From the NCBI GenBank assembly GCA_949294735.1, contig CASFII010000006.1, positions 527,068-591,067 of the forward strand: 64,000 nt of DNA, written 5' to 3'. Under the pieces are notes generated by a model. The model made no database searches and was not told where the DNA came from. It was given only the letters and a program-made list of their open reading frames with translations. The stretch comes from an uncultured Coriobacteriaceae bacterium. Lineage in GTDB: Bacteria; Actinomycetota; Coriobacteriia; Coriobacteriales; Eggerthellaceae. Every line of letters starts with the position of its first letter. The first letter of the stretch is position 1. Shown here piece by piece: positions 53,428 through 61,108 of the stretch. A program made the translations under genes and the position numbers.

Positions 53428-55796
53428 GAAAAGGCCATTTGAACCACTCGCTTCTCTACCTCCGAAAAGCCATATGCAAGGCAGTAGAGGTCATCAAGAT
53501 CATTTAACGCGGCCTCCCGACTTACACAAAGATGTCGGGGGGGCGCAATCTTCTCCAGCTCATTTGCTACAGCCTTATCGTTTTCATACAAACAATGTAA
53601 GCGCGACAGGATATGATCGGCAATACTCGCACTCACACTCTGAAACTCAACAACCTGCCGATAAGACTCTCTTGACGGCACAGGCATTTGTTTGATGACT
53701 GCCTGAGTCAAATCGATACCCGGGATTTTCTTCCTAAGGATGTAGTCGAAAGCTTTTGAATTGAACAAACCTGCAAGCAAGCAGAGATCAGGAACAGAGT
53801 CGAGCTGTAAAAACTGCACCGATTGACAAGCAGGCTGGAACTCGCAAAGCGTAGCAATCATAGTACGGCTGTTTGTCGCGGAAGTAAGACTCCTCCAGCA
53901 TAGCATCAGACCGGGAGCGTAGTTCTTGCTAATCTCCCGCCAAGCTTCTTTATCAATATAATAACGATATTCCGGACCGCCGTTCCGCTTCTCGAGATCA
54001 CTCATTGCTCTTGAGCGAACCTTCGGTTTGTAGCGATCGCTTTCAGGAATGCCCGCAAAAGTTGAATATCTTGAATCATGATGGCCGATGTACTTCCCTT
54101 CAAACACGCCAACGAAATCGTCATTTGGTTCGAGCGAAATATACTGGGCATGAGTCGTCAAATGAACTAGGCGCCCAAAATGGCACAAGGGGTATTGCGT
54201 CTCAAACGAGTCAAACCGGCGTTGCATATCAAGGATCAGGGAGTATTCGTCGTTACTATCGAGGTCGACCATTGTATGAGTCTGCGGGTTTAGCATCTCG
54301 AGGTCTGATTGATTAATTCGAACCATTTCAATTGACGAAAAATCCGTTGGCTCCATGTTGCCAAAAGAAGCGGAATAATAACCTGAAACGCCCTCAGAAA
54401 GAAAGAGGACGCAGAATCGCTCTCTCGCATCGATAGGGAACAGCTTCCGTCTGTTTGAAAACATATGAACTTCGCAGACCCTGCCGTCGGCAACAAGGCT
54501 CGCAGAATAAGAAGCATAGGCAGGCGCCGTCATTAGAGCAGACTTTACAATCTGGGCAACAACATATTGACTTGCAGTGTGATCCAACACCGCTTGAATA
54601 AACAGCACGTACGTATTCGGCTCTCCTCCGATTATTTTGAGAGAGTCAGGCCTTCCGCTTTCCTTAAACCATTTGTAGCTTCCCAAGCGCAAGTCGTACA
54701 GAAAGCTGATACCACGTTCATCATGCTCAGCAAACTCTGCAATGGCCATCTTTCGCTTGTTTTTGTTCGGAATAGCAGCAATTTCTGGGACAATAAGATC
54801 AAAGAACTTTCGATCCTCGAAACGAATCTTCTCCCAAGGAGGATTACCAAGAACAATATTGAAACCCTCATTGGGAAACAGGTCGGCATCGATTGCCATA
54901 GCTTCGGAATACAGCAACCCAAGATAATACGAAAGTTCCTTTTCAGCGCGCGTCGTTTCCGTTAAATCACGGACAGTAGAGACAAGGGGGTTCCCAAGAA
55001 TAAAACCGGACGCTAATTCGACCAACTCGTCCCTGTTTTCCCCAAGCTCAAGCAAACGCGCCACTCGTGAAAATGCAATAATCAACGCAGATGGGTCAAC
55101 GTCATATGCCCAAATATTAATATGGGATTTCATCATTGTCGCGGATGGACAAGAGAGCGCCGCAACCAAAAACTCACCTGCGCCACAGGATAAATCCGCG
55201 ATTCTGCATGGTTTTTTAATTGCGTCAACTCCATATTTCTCGATATATATCCCAAAAGCATGCTCGGCAACTTCAGCGGATAAAGTCGGCGGAGTGTAAT
55301 ACGATCCGGATGCATCACGCTGATTTTTCGAACCGCCAAGCGTAAAATCGCCGTTATCACCCAAAGCCACATCAATGCAAATAAGCCATTGGTGCAAATC
55401 GCAAAGAGACGCTTCATCAAAGGGCGCATCGGGCAAGGAATCCATTAAATGCGAGGTGGATTTGTTAGATATGACTTCGCCGAAACGAGACGATAGCAAA
55501 GACAAGTTTTCGAAAAATGCCAGCGCATCGCTTACGGGCGGCCTTGCCACCTGAAACATGTAGGAATACGAAGCGCATGAGATTAATGTGGTTTTCAGTG
55601 TACCAAGCAATGCATATGCACCTGAAACTGTTTTATCGCCATTGTTCAATTGTAAGTATTCCGCCTCAAACGCATCACTCAAAGAGCGAAGCAGGAGATG
55701 CCTATCAAACACGACTGAGCCACTCCTCATGCTTTCCTCGTTTATTGCCGCTAATTCCTCCTTTTGCTCCTCCGAAAGAAAGGCGAATCGCTTCAT
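53424..55796 (-). CDS. N6-adenine DNA methyltransferase with target-recognition domain
   Basis: 790 residues from ATG 55796 (a TTG start at 55823 is open; another ATG at 55730 has GAGGAAAGC upstream). Gamma-class amino-methylase: SAM motif ADLSCGAGEF (about 200), N-P-P-W (about 317), then a long C-terminal recognition region resembling Eco57I/Alw26I-type enzymes. Protects host DNA from the PLD nuclease. Overlaps the end of the upstream methylase gene by 92 nt, unusual in length. Confidence 0.82.
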   Translation of the reverse strand: MKRFAFLSEEQKEELAAINEESMRSGSVVFDRHLLLRSLSDAFEAEYLQLNNGDKTVSGAYALLGTLKTTLISCASYSYMFQVARPPVSDALAFFENLSLLSSRFGEVISNKSTSHLMDSLPDAPFDEASLCDLHQWLICIDVALGDNGDFTLGGSKNQRDASGSYYTPPTLSAEVAEHAFGIYIEKYGVDAIKKPCRIADLSCGAGEFLVAALSCPSATMMKSHINIWAYDVDPSALIIAFSRVARLLELGENRDELVELASGFILGNPLVSTVRDLTETTRAEKELSYYLGLLYSEAMAIDADLFPNEGFNIVLGNPPWEKIRFEDRKFFDLIVPEIAAIPNKNKRKMAIAEFAEHDERGISFLYDLRLGSYKWFKESGRPDSLKIIGGEPNTYVLFIQAVLDHTASQYVVAQIVKSALMTAPAYASYSASLVADGRVCEVHMFSNRRKLFPIDARERFCVLFLSEGVSGYYSASFGNMEPTDFSSIEMVRINQSDLEMLNPQTHTMVDLDSNDEYSLILDMQRRFDSFETQYPLCHFGRLVHLTTHAQYISLEPNDDFVGVFEGKYIGHHDSRYSTFAGIPESDRYKPKVRSRAMSDLEKRNGGPEYRYYIDKEAWREISKNYAPGLMLCWRSLTSATNSRTMIATLCEFQPACQSVQFLQLDSVPDLCLLAGLFNSKAFDYILRKKIPGIDLTQAVIKQMPVPSRESYRQVVEFQSVSASIADHILSRLHCLYENDKAVANELEKIAPPRHLCVSREAALNDLDDLYCLAYGFSEVEKRVVQMAFS

Positions 55797-56919
55797 CCGA
55801 CAGAGCCATCCCTTCCGAAACAAATATGGGAGCCGACGTTCGCTCCTTTAGCGACAAGACAAAGCCATCAAGGTCAAAACCAAAGGCATATCCCGTCGTA
55901 CCACGATACGGGGGATCTATATAAATAATCGAATTTTCGGGTATCGTGATATTGAACAACGACGTCACATCCTCATTAATGCAAGTTAACCCCCTACCCG
56001 CATCAACTAAATTTACAATTCTGGCACGAAGCGTTTCAGGACCCGGCTGCATAGGGTTCGCGGGACTTTTTCTAACACTAGTTGGAGTCGGTTCCCAATA
56101 AGAACGAAAGAATGCGTTTTTCCAGACTGACCCGTTGCGCCATATCTGCTTTCCACCGAAAGAGCTCGCTTGAAGGAGAATGTACTTATACGGCTCGTCA
56201 ATCAAAGCGTCTTGCTCAGAAAGAATAATCATATGCTCCTTCACTGAGGCTTTATCTGAAGGAACGGCATCCAGATACTTATCAAAGATTGAAATCTGAA
56301 ATAATCCGTTTCCAATACAACTCCAGAACGCACCCCAAGAACTTACATCCAGCATCGTGATTCGATCGGGTGATACACCCCTATTCAAAAGCTCGATGGT
56401 GTAGGCGCCAGATCCGCAACAAATATCAAAGAATTGCGTATCGTCGTCGATTGTGGACACTTTGTCAAAAACAGTGCTGACAATCTCTTTGGAAACGCGT
56501 TGTTTACCACCTTGATAACAACAAGGAACCATCAGTTGTTTTGTTGTCGACTTGGCCGATTTAGGCTTCTTTCGTAAATCAAAATCAGCTTTTTTCTCGG
56601 ACGGCAGGCCCAGAAAACCGTATCGAGTTCTGATTTCTCTCCTCGTTTCAGCATCCGCCAGCAGTTCGACGATATCGGCAGGAACCTCGCCACGATCTCT
56701 AGCAGCCAAGTCAAAAAACCTACTCCTGCTATCATCATCAAGCTTCAACAACTGGGCTGCAGCGAACTGTTTCTCCGATGTGAGGGTCTTCTCATCGGCA
56801 AATACCGAGTACAAATACGGGCGAGAAATGTTAAGCTCCCTGCAAACATTCGTCTTGGCTATAGAACGTTCTTCTATCAAAGTGCGAAAATATTTTCCAA
56901 AAGATAGGTCCATCATCAT
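55705..56919 (-). CDS. HTH-fused D12-class DNA adenine methyltransferase
   Basis: 404 residues. N-terminal XRE/Cro-like HTH (K-T-N-V-C-R-E-L-N-I-S-R-P-Y-L-Y-S-V, about 20-60), a linker, then a Dam/D12-family methylase: Y-Q-G-G-K-Q-R (about 136), CCGSGAYT, IDPPYRGTTGY (about 334). The HTH could repress its own gene at the palindrome upstream, a control used by some RM systems. With the second methylase it can modify both strands of an asymmetric site. ATG triplet at the start; no clear RBS. Confidence 0.82.
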   Translation of the reverse strand: MMMDLSFGKYFRTLIEERSIAKTNVCRELNISRPYLYSVFADEKTLTSEKQFAAAQLLKLDDDSRSRFFDLAARDRGEVPADIVELLADAETRREIRTRYGFLGLPSEKKADFDLRKKPKSAKSTTKQLMVPCCYQGGKQRVSKEIVSTVFDKVSTIDDDTQFFDICCGSGAYTIELLNRGVSPDRITMLDVSSWGAFWSCIGNGLFQISIFDKYLDAVPSDKASVKEHMIILSEQDALIDEPYKYILLQASSFGGKQIWRNGSVWKNAFFRSYWEPTPTSVRKSPANPMQPGPETLRARIVNLVDAGRGLTCINEDVTSLFNITIPENSIIYIDPPYRGTTGYAFGFDLDGFVLSLKERTSAPIFVSEGMALSDEAIRLSFGGAKGGISGNKRGKHEEWLSRV

Positions 56920-57366
56920 CCAAACTGTTAACTAAATGGTTTACAGATTATAAGTCATAACACGGCATCACGCGTGAATATTTTCACAGCGTACATACCG
57001 CAAGCCGTACTCTTCCGAGAAGAGGCGGACATGCATTTTGCTCGTGGCGAATAGCTTACCTTGCAATACATTCACCGAAGCAAGGCGGTGTCGCGCTTTT
57101 TGAACATGCCACTAGCCGATACATGAGCCCAGGGGACGATGACATTTATCGGCATTACTTTTCGTGCCAATTCGAAGCGCAAATTGACGCAAACCCTCGC
57201 TTTGTTCGGCACAGCGCCAATAGGGACTCCCCCTCGTGCCGCTTGTCGACTGGAACAATTTAGCCCAGTTGCTCCCACCTGCAGGTCCGTTCACTCTCTC
57301 AACACACAACAACGGGGAGCGGGGTTGCCCCCACCGCCGATAGGAACCCTAGTGGCGGCGTGCGCA
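56920..57366. other. Gap between RM genes and integration module
   Basis: 447 nt. Apart from the palindrome, I see no gene. Base composition shifts from A+T-rich to G+C-rich near 57100-57300. Several open frames here are in the G+C-rich part and have no RBS. Confidence 0.5.
56925..56946 (-). promoter_or_regulatory. Palindromic operator ahead of HTH-methylase
   Basis: CTGTTAAC-N6-GTTTACAG, one mismatch, 6 nt from the start codon. Confidence 0.5.
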
Positions 57367-58356
57367 TCAGCAAGGGTCCTGGCTGTAGGACGCCGTCCGA
57401 CAGCCATGGGCTACTTGCTGGATTCGGCGCCTGACGCCTCCTAGGCGGCAGGCGCGTGTCCATGCCAAACCGGATGCGCGCGCCTGCTTGAGCGGCGACA
57501 GAGACGCCCGCACGTCGCCTCCGACTGCCGCAAGAAGGTCTGAGGCGGTACCGCACCACGACGGCGCCTGCCTGCCGTTGACGAACGCGATGACCGAATG
57601 GACGACGGCGGGGACGGCCCTCGCCTCCAGCTCCTCGTCGCTCACCTTCTCCACCAGCTCCCAGCGGCAGTCGACGAAGCGCACACTGAACTCCTGGTCC
57701 TTCACGTCACGCCCCGTGATGTTGAGCGTCGCCGCGCTGCTGCCACGCGCCTTCCTGCGCAGCACCATGGTCTCGTCGGCGCAGCCCATGAGGCCGTTCG
57801 AGCCGCTGATGGTGTTGAACACGTCGCCGTCGCCCATCTTGCGGGTGTGATGGATCGCCAGAAGGGCGATGCCCCTTTCGTCGGCGAACGCCTTGAGCGC
57901 CCCCATGTCCTCGTAGTCGGCGGAGTAGATGGTCTGACTGCTCGGCGTGCGCACGGTCTGGAACGTGTCGATGACGACCATCTTCAGGTCGTCATGGCCG
58001 TCCGCGAACTCCCCGAGCTGCTCCATGAGGCCGTTGCCGATGCGCTCCGCCTCCACAACGCAGCAGAGGTTGTCGTTCGCCTCGTCGCAAAGATGCTGGA
58101 GGCGCGCCTGGACGCGGCTGAACGTATCCTCCAAGCACAGGTACAGCACGGTTCCCCTCTTGGTGGCAAAGCCCCAGAAGGGCTCTCCGAGGGCCACGTG
58201 GAGCGCCAGGTCGAGGCCAAGCCACGACTTACCGATCTTGGGATCACCCGCCACGAGCGTCAGTCCGCACGGGATCAGCCCCTCCACCACCCAGCCCGGC
58301 TTCTCGAGGGGGTTCTCGAGGAGCCACTGGGCGGTGAGGGCTTCCAACTTTCTCAT
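57367..58356 (-). CDS. RepA-like AAA_25 ATPase/helicase of the island
   Basis: 329 residues from ATG 58356, which overlaps the previous stop by one base. RecA-fold ATPase with Walker A AGDPKIGKSWLGL (about 35-47) and Walker B VVIDTF, as in plasmid RepA hexameric helicases and island-borne primase/helicases. The C-terminal 50 residues are unlike the family and could follow a frameshift. Probably replicates or maintains the excised element. Confidence 0.75.
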   Translation of the reverse strand: MRKLEALTAQWLLENPLEKPGWVVEGLIPCGLTLVAGDPKIGKSWLGLDLALHVALGEPFWGFATKRGTVLYLCLEDTFSRVQARLQHLCDEANDNLCCVVEAERIGNGLMEQLGEFADGHDDLKMVVIDTFQTVRTPSSQTIYSADYEDMGALKAFADERGIALLAIHHTRKMGDGDVFNTISGSNGLMGCADETMVLRRKARGSSAATLNITGRDVKDQEFSVRFVDCRWELVEKVSDEELEARAVPAVVHSVIAFVNGRQAPSWCGTASDLLAAVGGDVRASLSPLKQARASGLAWTRACRLGGVRRRIQQVAHGCRTASYSQDPC

Positions 58357-58628
58357 CAGACCACCTCGGGTTTCCCCGCGGCGCAGACGCGCCATTTGCC
58401 GCGAACGTCCTTGCCGGCTTCGAGTCCCAGGGCTTCGCAAACGGCGTCCAGGCGATCGCTGACGTCGAACAGGTAGCGCAGCGCCTCCTCCTCAGTCGGC
58501 CAGGCTTCGAAGCCATGTCGCCTCAGCTCGCGCTGGGTGGCGATGGTGCCGGCCTCCTCCGGGGAAACGCGGAACGCGACGGTCTTGCTTCGCCACCGTC
58601 CGGCGTCGTCCAAGTTCTTATCGCTCAT
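58356..58628 (-). CDS. Small RHH-like accessory protein of the island
   Basis: 90 residues. K-T-V-A-F-R-V-S-P-E-E-A-G resembles the start of ribbon-helix-helix or MobC-type DNA-binding proteins; a helix rich in Glu/Leu follows. ATG overlaps the integrase stop by 11 nt. Likely regulator or accessory for replication or mobilisation. Confidence 0.55.
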   Translation of the reverse strand: MSDKNLDDAGRWRSKTVAFRVSPEEAGTIATQRELRRHGFEAWPTEEEALRYLFDVSDRLDAVCEALGLEAGKDVRGKWRVCAAGKPEVV

Positions 58629-59703
58629 GCTCTTGCCTCCTTTCCTGGCTCAGCTTCCGAGCCATGTCTCCCTGGGTGTTCGGGAACAGATGCGCGTAGC
58701 GGAACGTGATGTCGGTGCACTCATGGCCGACGCGATCCGCAATAGCCACCACGCTGAAGCCCATCTCGATGAGCAGGCTCACGTGGGAGTGACGCAAATC
58801 GTGCACCCGTATCCGCTTCACTCCAGACGCTTTGCAGCCCCTGTCCATCTCGTGGTAGAGGTACGACTTACCGAATGGGAAAATGCGCTCGCCTTCCTCG
58901 TAGCCCTCGAGCTCGATGTACTCCGACAGCTCCTCCGCGACAAAGTCGGGCATCGTCACGGTCCTCACGGACTTCGCCGTCTTCGGGGAGGTGATGACGT
59001 CCTGCCTGTCAATGCGCTGGTAGCTCTTGGCGATCTTCAGAAGCCCCTTGCCGAAGTCGAAGTCCTCGGGCATCAGCGCAAGCGCCTCGCCCTCGCGGAT
59101 TCCGCACCAGTACAGCAGCTCGAAGATGGCGAACGAGCCCGGCTTGTCCATGACCTCCTCCGCGAACCTCAGGTACTCGTCCTTCGTCCAGAACTTCATC
59201 TCCTCGGCCTTCGCGCTGCCGATCTTGCCGGTTCTCTTCATGGGATTGGAGGGAAGCCCGTAGAAGCGCACCGCATGATTGAGCATGGCGGAGAGGATGT
59301 TGTTCACGGTCCGGAGGTACGTCTTCTTGTACGGCTTGCCCGTCTTCGGGTCGGCCCGGGAGATGAGCCTCGTCTGCCACTCCAGCACGTCGGCGGGAGA
59401 TATGTCGCTGAGCGCCTTGTCGCCGAAGTACGGCAGGATCTTGTCCCGGATGATGTACTCCTTCGTGCGCCACGTGTTGCGCTTCAGGCGCGGAAGCATA
59501 TCGGACCTGTACACCTCGCAGTAGTCGGCGAACTTCATGGTCGTCGAGCCGGCTGCCTTCATGAGGAAGTCGCGCTCCCATCGGACGGCGTCCGACTTCC
59601 TCTTGAAGCCCCGCTTGGTCTTCTTGTGGCGCTCTCCCGTCAGCTGCTCTCGGTACCAGCACTGGACGGTGTACGTCCCGTTCTTCTCCTTGCCCACCGA
59701 CAT
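58618..59703 (-). CDS. int: Tyrosine-type site-specific integrase
   Basis: 361 residues. AP2-like arm-binding N-terminus (GTYTVQCWY), SAM-like core-binding domain, catalytic domain with R (GIREGEAL, about 201), K (SPKTAKS), H-x-x-R (HDLRHSH, about 300), H (GHE) and nucleophile Y (RYAHLF, about 335), so apparently active. Integrates and, with Xis, excises the island. Codon usage is G+C-rich, unlike the flanking RM and PHP genes. Starts just after the excisionase gene. Confidence 0.92.
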   Translation of the reverse strand: MSVGKEKNGTYTVQCWYREQLTGERHKKTKRGFKRKSDAVRWERDFLMKAAGSTTMKFADYCEVYRSDMLPRLKRNTWRTKEYIIRDKILPYFGDKALSDISPADVLEWQTRLISRADPKTGKPYKKTYLRTVNNILSAMLNHAVRFYGLPSNPMKRTGKIGSAKAEEMKFWTKDEYLRFAEEVMDKPGSFAIFELLYWCGIREGEALALMPEDFDFGKGLLKIAKSYQRIDRQDVITSPKTAKSVRTVTMPDFVAEELSEYIELEGYEEGERIFPFGKSYLYHEMDRGCKASGVKRIRVHDLRHSHVSLLIEMGFSVVAIADRVGHECTDITFRYAHLFPNTQGDMARKLSQERRQEHER

Positions 59704-59704
59704 A

Positions 59705-59899
59705 CTATCTGCCTCCCTTCTCGGCTCGGTCGGGCGTTCCGAAGTACGCCCTCTCGAAGTACTCTCGACTCACCCTGCCCTGAATCGTCCTGCATCCGCC
59801 CTCCTTGAGCTCGGCGTTGAGCTGCCTGATGATCTTGTAGGCCGTCGCCTTCGAGACCCCCATCAGGTCGGCGATCTCGTTCGCGTTTATCATCTTCAC
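59705..59899 (-). CDS. xis: Excisionase/HTH directionality factor
   Basis: 64 residues from a GTG with AGGAGG 9 nt upstream. MerR/excisionase-type HTH: N-A-N-E-I-A-D-L-M-G-V-S-K-A-T-A-Y-K-I-I, then G-R-V-S-R-E-Y-F. Directly upstream of int, as in ICE Tn916/ICEBs1-type modules. Confidence 0.8.
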   Translation of the reverse strand: MKMINANEIADLMGVSKATAYKIIRQLNAELKEGGCRTIQGRVSREYFERAYFGTPDRAEKGGR

Positions 59900-59932
59900 C
59901 GCCGTTCACCTCCTCCCATCATTTAGTAGTAC

Positions 59933-60032
59933 GTTTACGCACTGTTACAGTAGCACATTTGCGCACTGTGAAGCAAGACATTAACGCACTGTTGATGTAG
60001 ACTGAAAATGTATTAGTAGGTTTGCGCCATTC
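59933..60032. promoter_or_regulatory. Iteron-like operator between xis-int and HTH regulator
   Basis: Three direct copies of ACRTTWRCGCACTGT at 59933-59947, 59957-59971 and 59980-59994 (23-24 bp period), and a degenerate fourth, AGGTTTGCGCCATT, at 60018. They lie in the divergent promoter region. Confidence 0.7.
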
Positions 60033-60066
60033 CGGCGCTTTATCGGACATCCGAAGCGGGGATGCG

Positions 60067-61101
60067 ATGAAGATGAGAAGCCCGCTCCTCCCGAGGGAGC
60101 GCAAGGAATACCGCCTCGCCGAGAAGCTGAGACGGCTGAGGTCGCTGCGGGGGCTCACCCAAAGGGAGGTCGCGCAGGCGGCGGGCATCGACGAGTCCAC
60201 CGTGCGCAACTACGAGCTCGCAAGGCGCATGCCGAAGCCCGAGCACGTCCGGGGCCTGGCGGCGGCGCTGGAGGTCATGCCGGAGGCCCTGATCCCGTTC
60301 GACGACGACGCCGACCACAACGAGCTCTTCCTCATGACCGTGGAGATGGCCGACGCCTACGGCTTCGAGTTCGGCTACAACGACGATTTCGCCTACATCG
60401 CCCCTACGAGGGACTTCTTCATCCAAGGCATAGGAAGATGGGCGAAGGCATACGAAGCGATGCGCAAAAACGAGGAGGCGTTCCGAGATGACTACGAGCT
60501 GTGGAAGGACGAGTTCCATGACCATTTCAGCAAGCGGGACTACCCCGCCGTCTACCCTGACTACGATCCCATGAAGCCCGATTCGGGGCAGCGTTGGATA
60601 AGCGAACGCTTCGCCGCCGCCCTCAGGGACATGCGCCGTATCCGCAACCTCAACCAGGAGGAGCTCGCCGAGAAGGCGGACCTGAGCCTGTTCACCCTGC
60701 GAAGCTACGAGCAGGGAAAGCGCTTGCCCCGCGCAAAGCAGATGGAGGCCCTCTGCGAAGCGCTGGGCGTCACCTCGACGGCCCTGACGAGGCATTATTT
60801 CGGAAGTCCCAACCAGGCGATGCACTGCCTGTTCGCAATAGCGGGGGCAGCGAACCTGGCGCCTGAGAATGACGAGAATTCTGGCCCCAGGCTGCGGACG
60901 CGGGGAAACATGGTCGAGTGGGCATTCGTCTGCCTCACGGACAAGCTAGAGGAGCTGAAAAACGGGCCAGCGCCGGAAAGGCACGACGAGCTGGCCCATT
61001 GGCTCGCGACGTTCGACTGCGCCGATGACGACACCATGCGCAAAGCGCGCACCGCAGGCCGCCTTGGCAACAACGATGCAAAACTTCCTCCGAAAGCGTA
61101 G
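60067..61101 (+). CDS. Tandem-HTH (two XRE domains) regulator
   Basis: 344 residues from ATG 60067; a TTG at 60022 would extend it but starts inside the repeats. Two Cro/XRE HTHs: LRSLRGLTQREVAQAAGIDESTVRNYE (about 20-50) and MRRIRNLNQEELAEKADLSLFTLRSYEQ (about 195-225), separated by a linker domain of about 110 residues. The two-HTH layout would bind paired direct repeats like those upstream. Likely the lysogeny-type repressor of int/xis. G+C-rich. Stop is 7 nt from the PHP-ATPase start. Confidence 0.75.
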   Translation: MKMRSPLLPRERKEYRLAEKLRRLRSLRGLTQREVAQAAGIDESTVRNYELARRMPKPEHVRGLAAALEVMPEALIPFDDDADHNELFLMTVEMADAYGFEFGYNDDFAYIAPTRDFFIQGIGRWAKAYEAMRKNEEAFRDDYELWKDEFHDHFSKRDYPAVYPDYDPMKPDSGQRWISERFAAALRDMRRIRNLNQEELAEKADLSLFTLRSYEQGKRLPRAKQMEALCEALGVTSTALTRHYFGSPNQAMHCLFAIAGAANLAPENDENSGPRLRTRGNMVEWAFVCLTDKLEELKNGPAPERHDELAHWLATFDCADDDTMRKARTAGRLGNNDAKLPPKA

Positions 61102-61108
61102 TAACAAT

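Noticed and set aside
57598..58476. 292-codon frame opposite RepA-like gene
   Set aside because: Same G+C effect; Val/Ala/Arg-rich, no domain.
58537..59808. 423-codon plus-strand frame opposite integrase
   Set aside because: G+C-rich DNA gives long open antisense frames; integrase has all catalytic residues.
60040..60825. 261-codon frame opposite the tandem-HTH regulator
   Set aside because: Shadow; the HTH motifs on the plus strand are clear.
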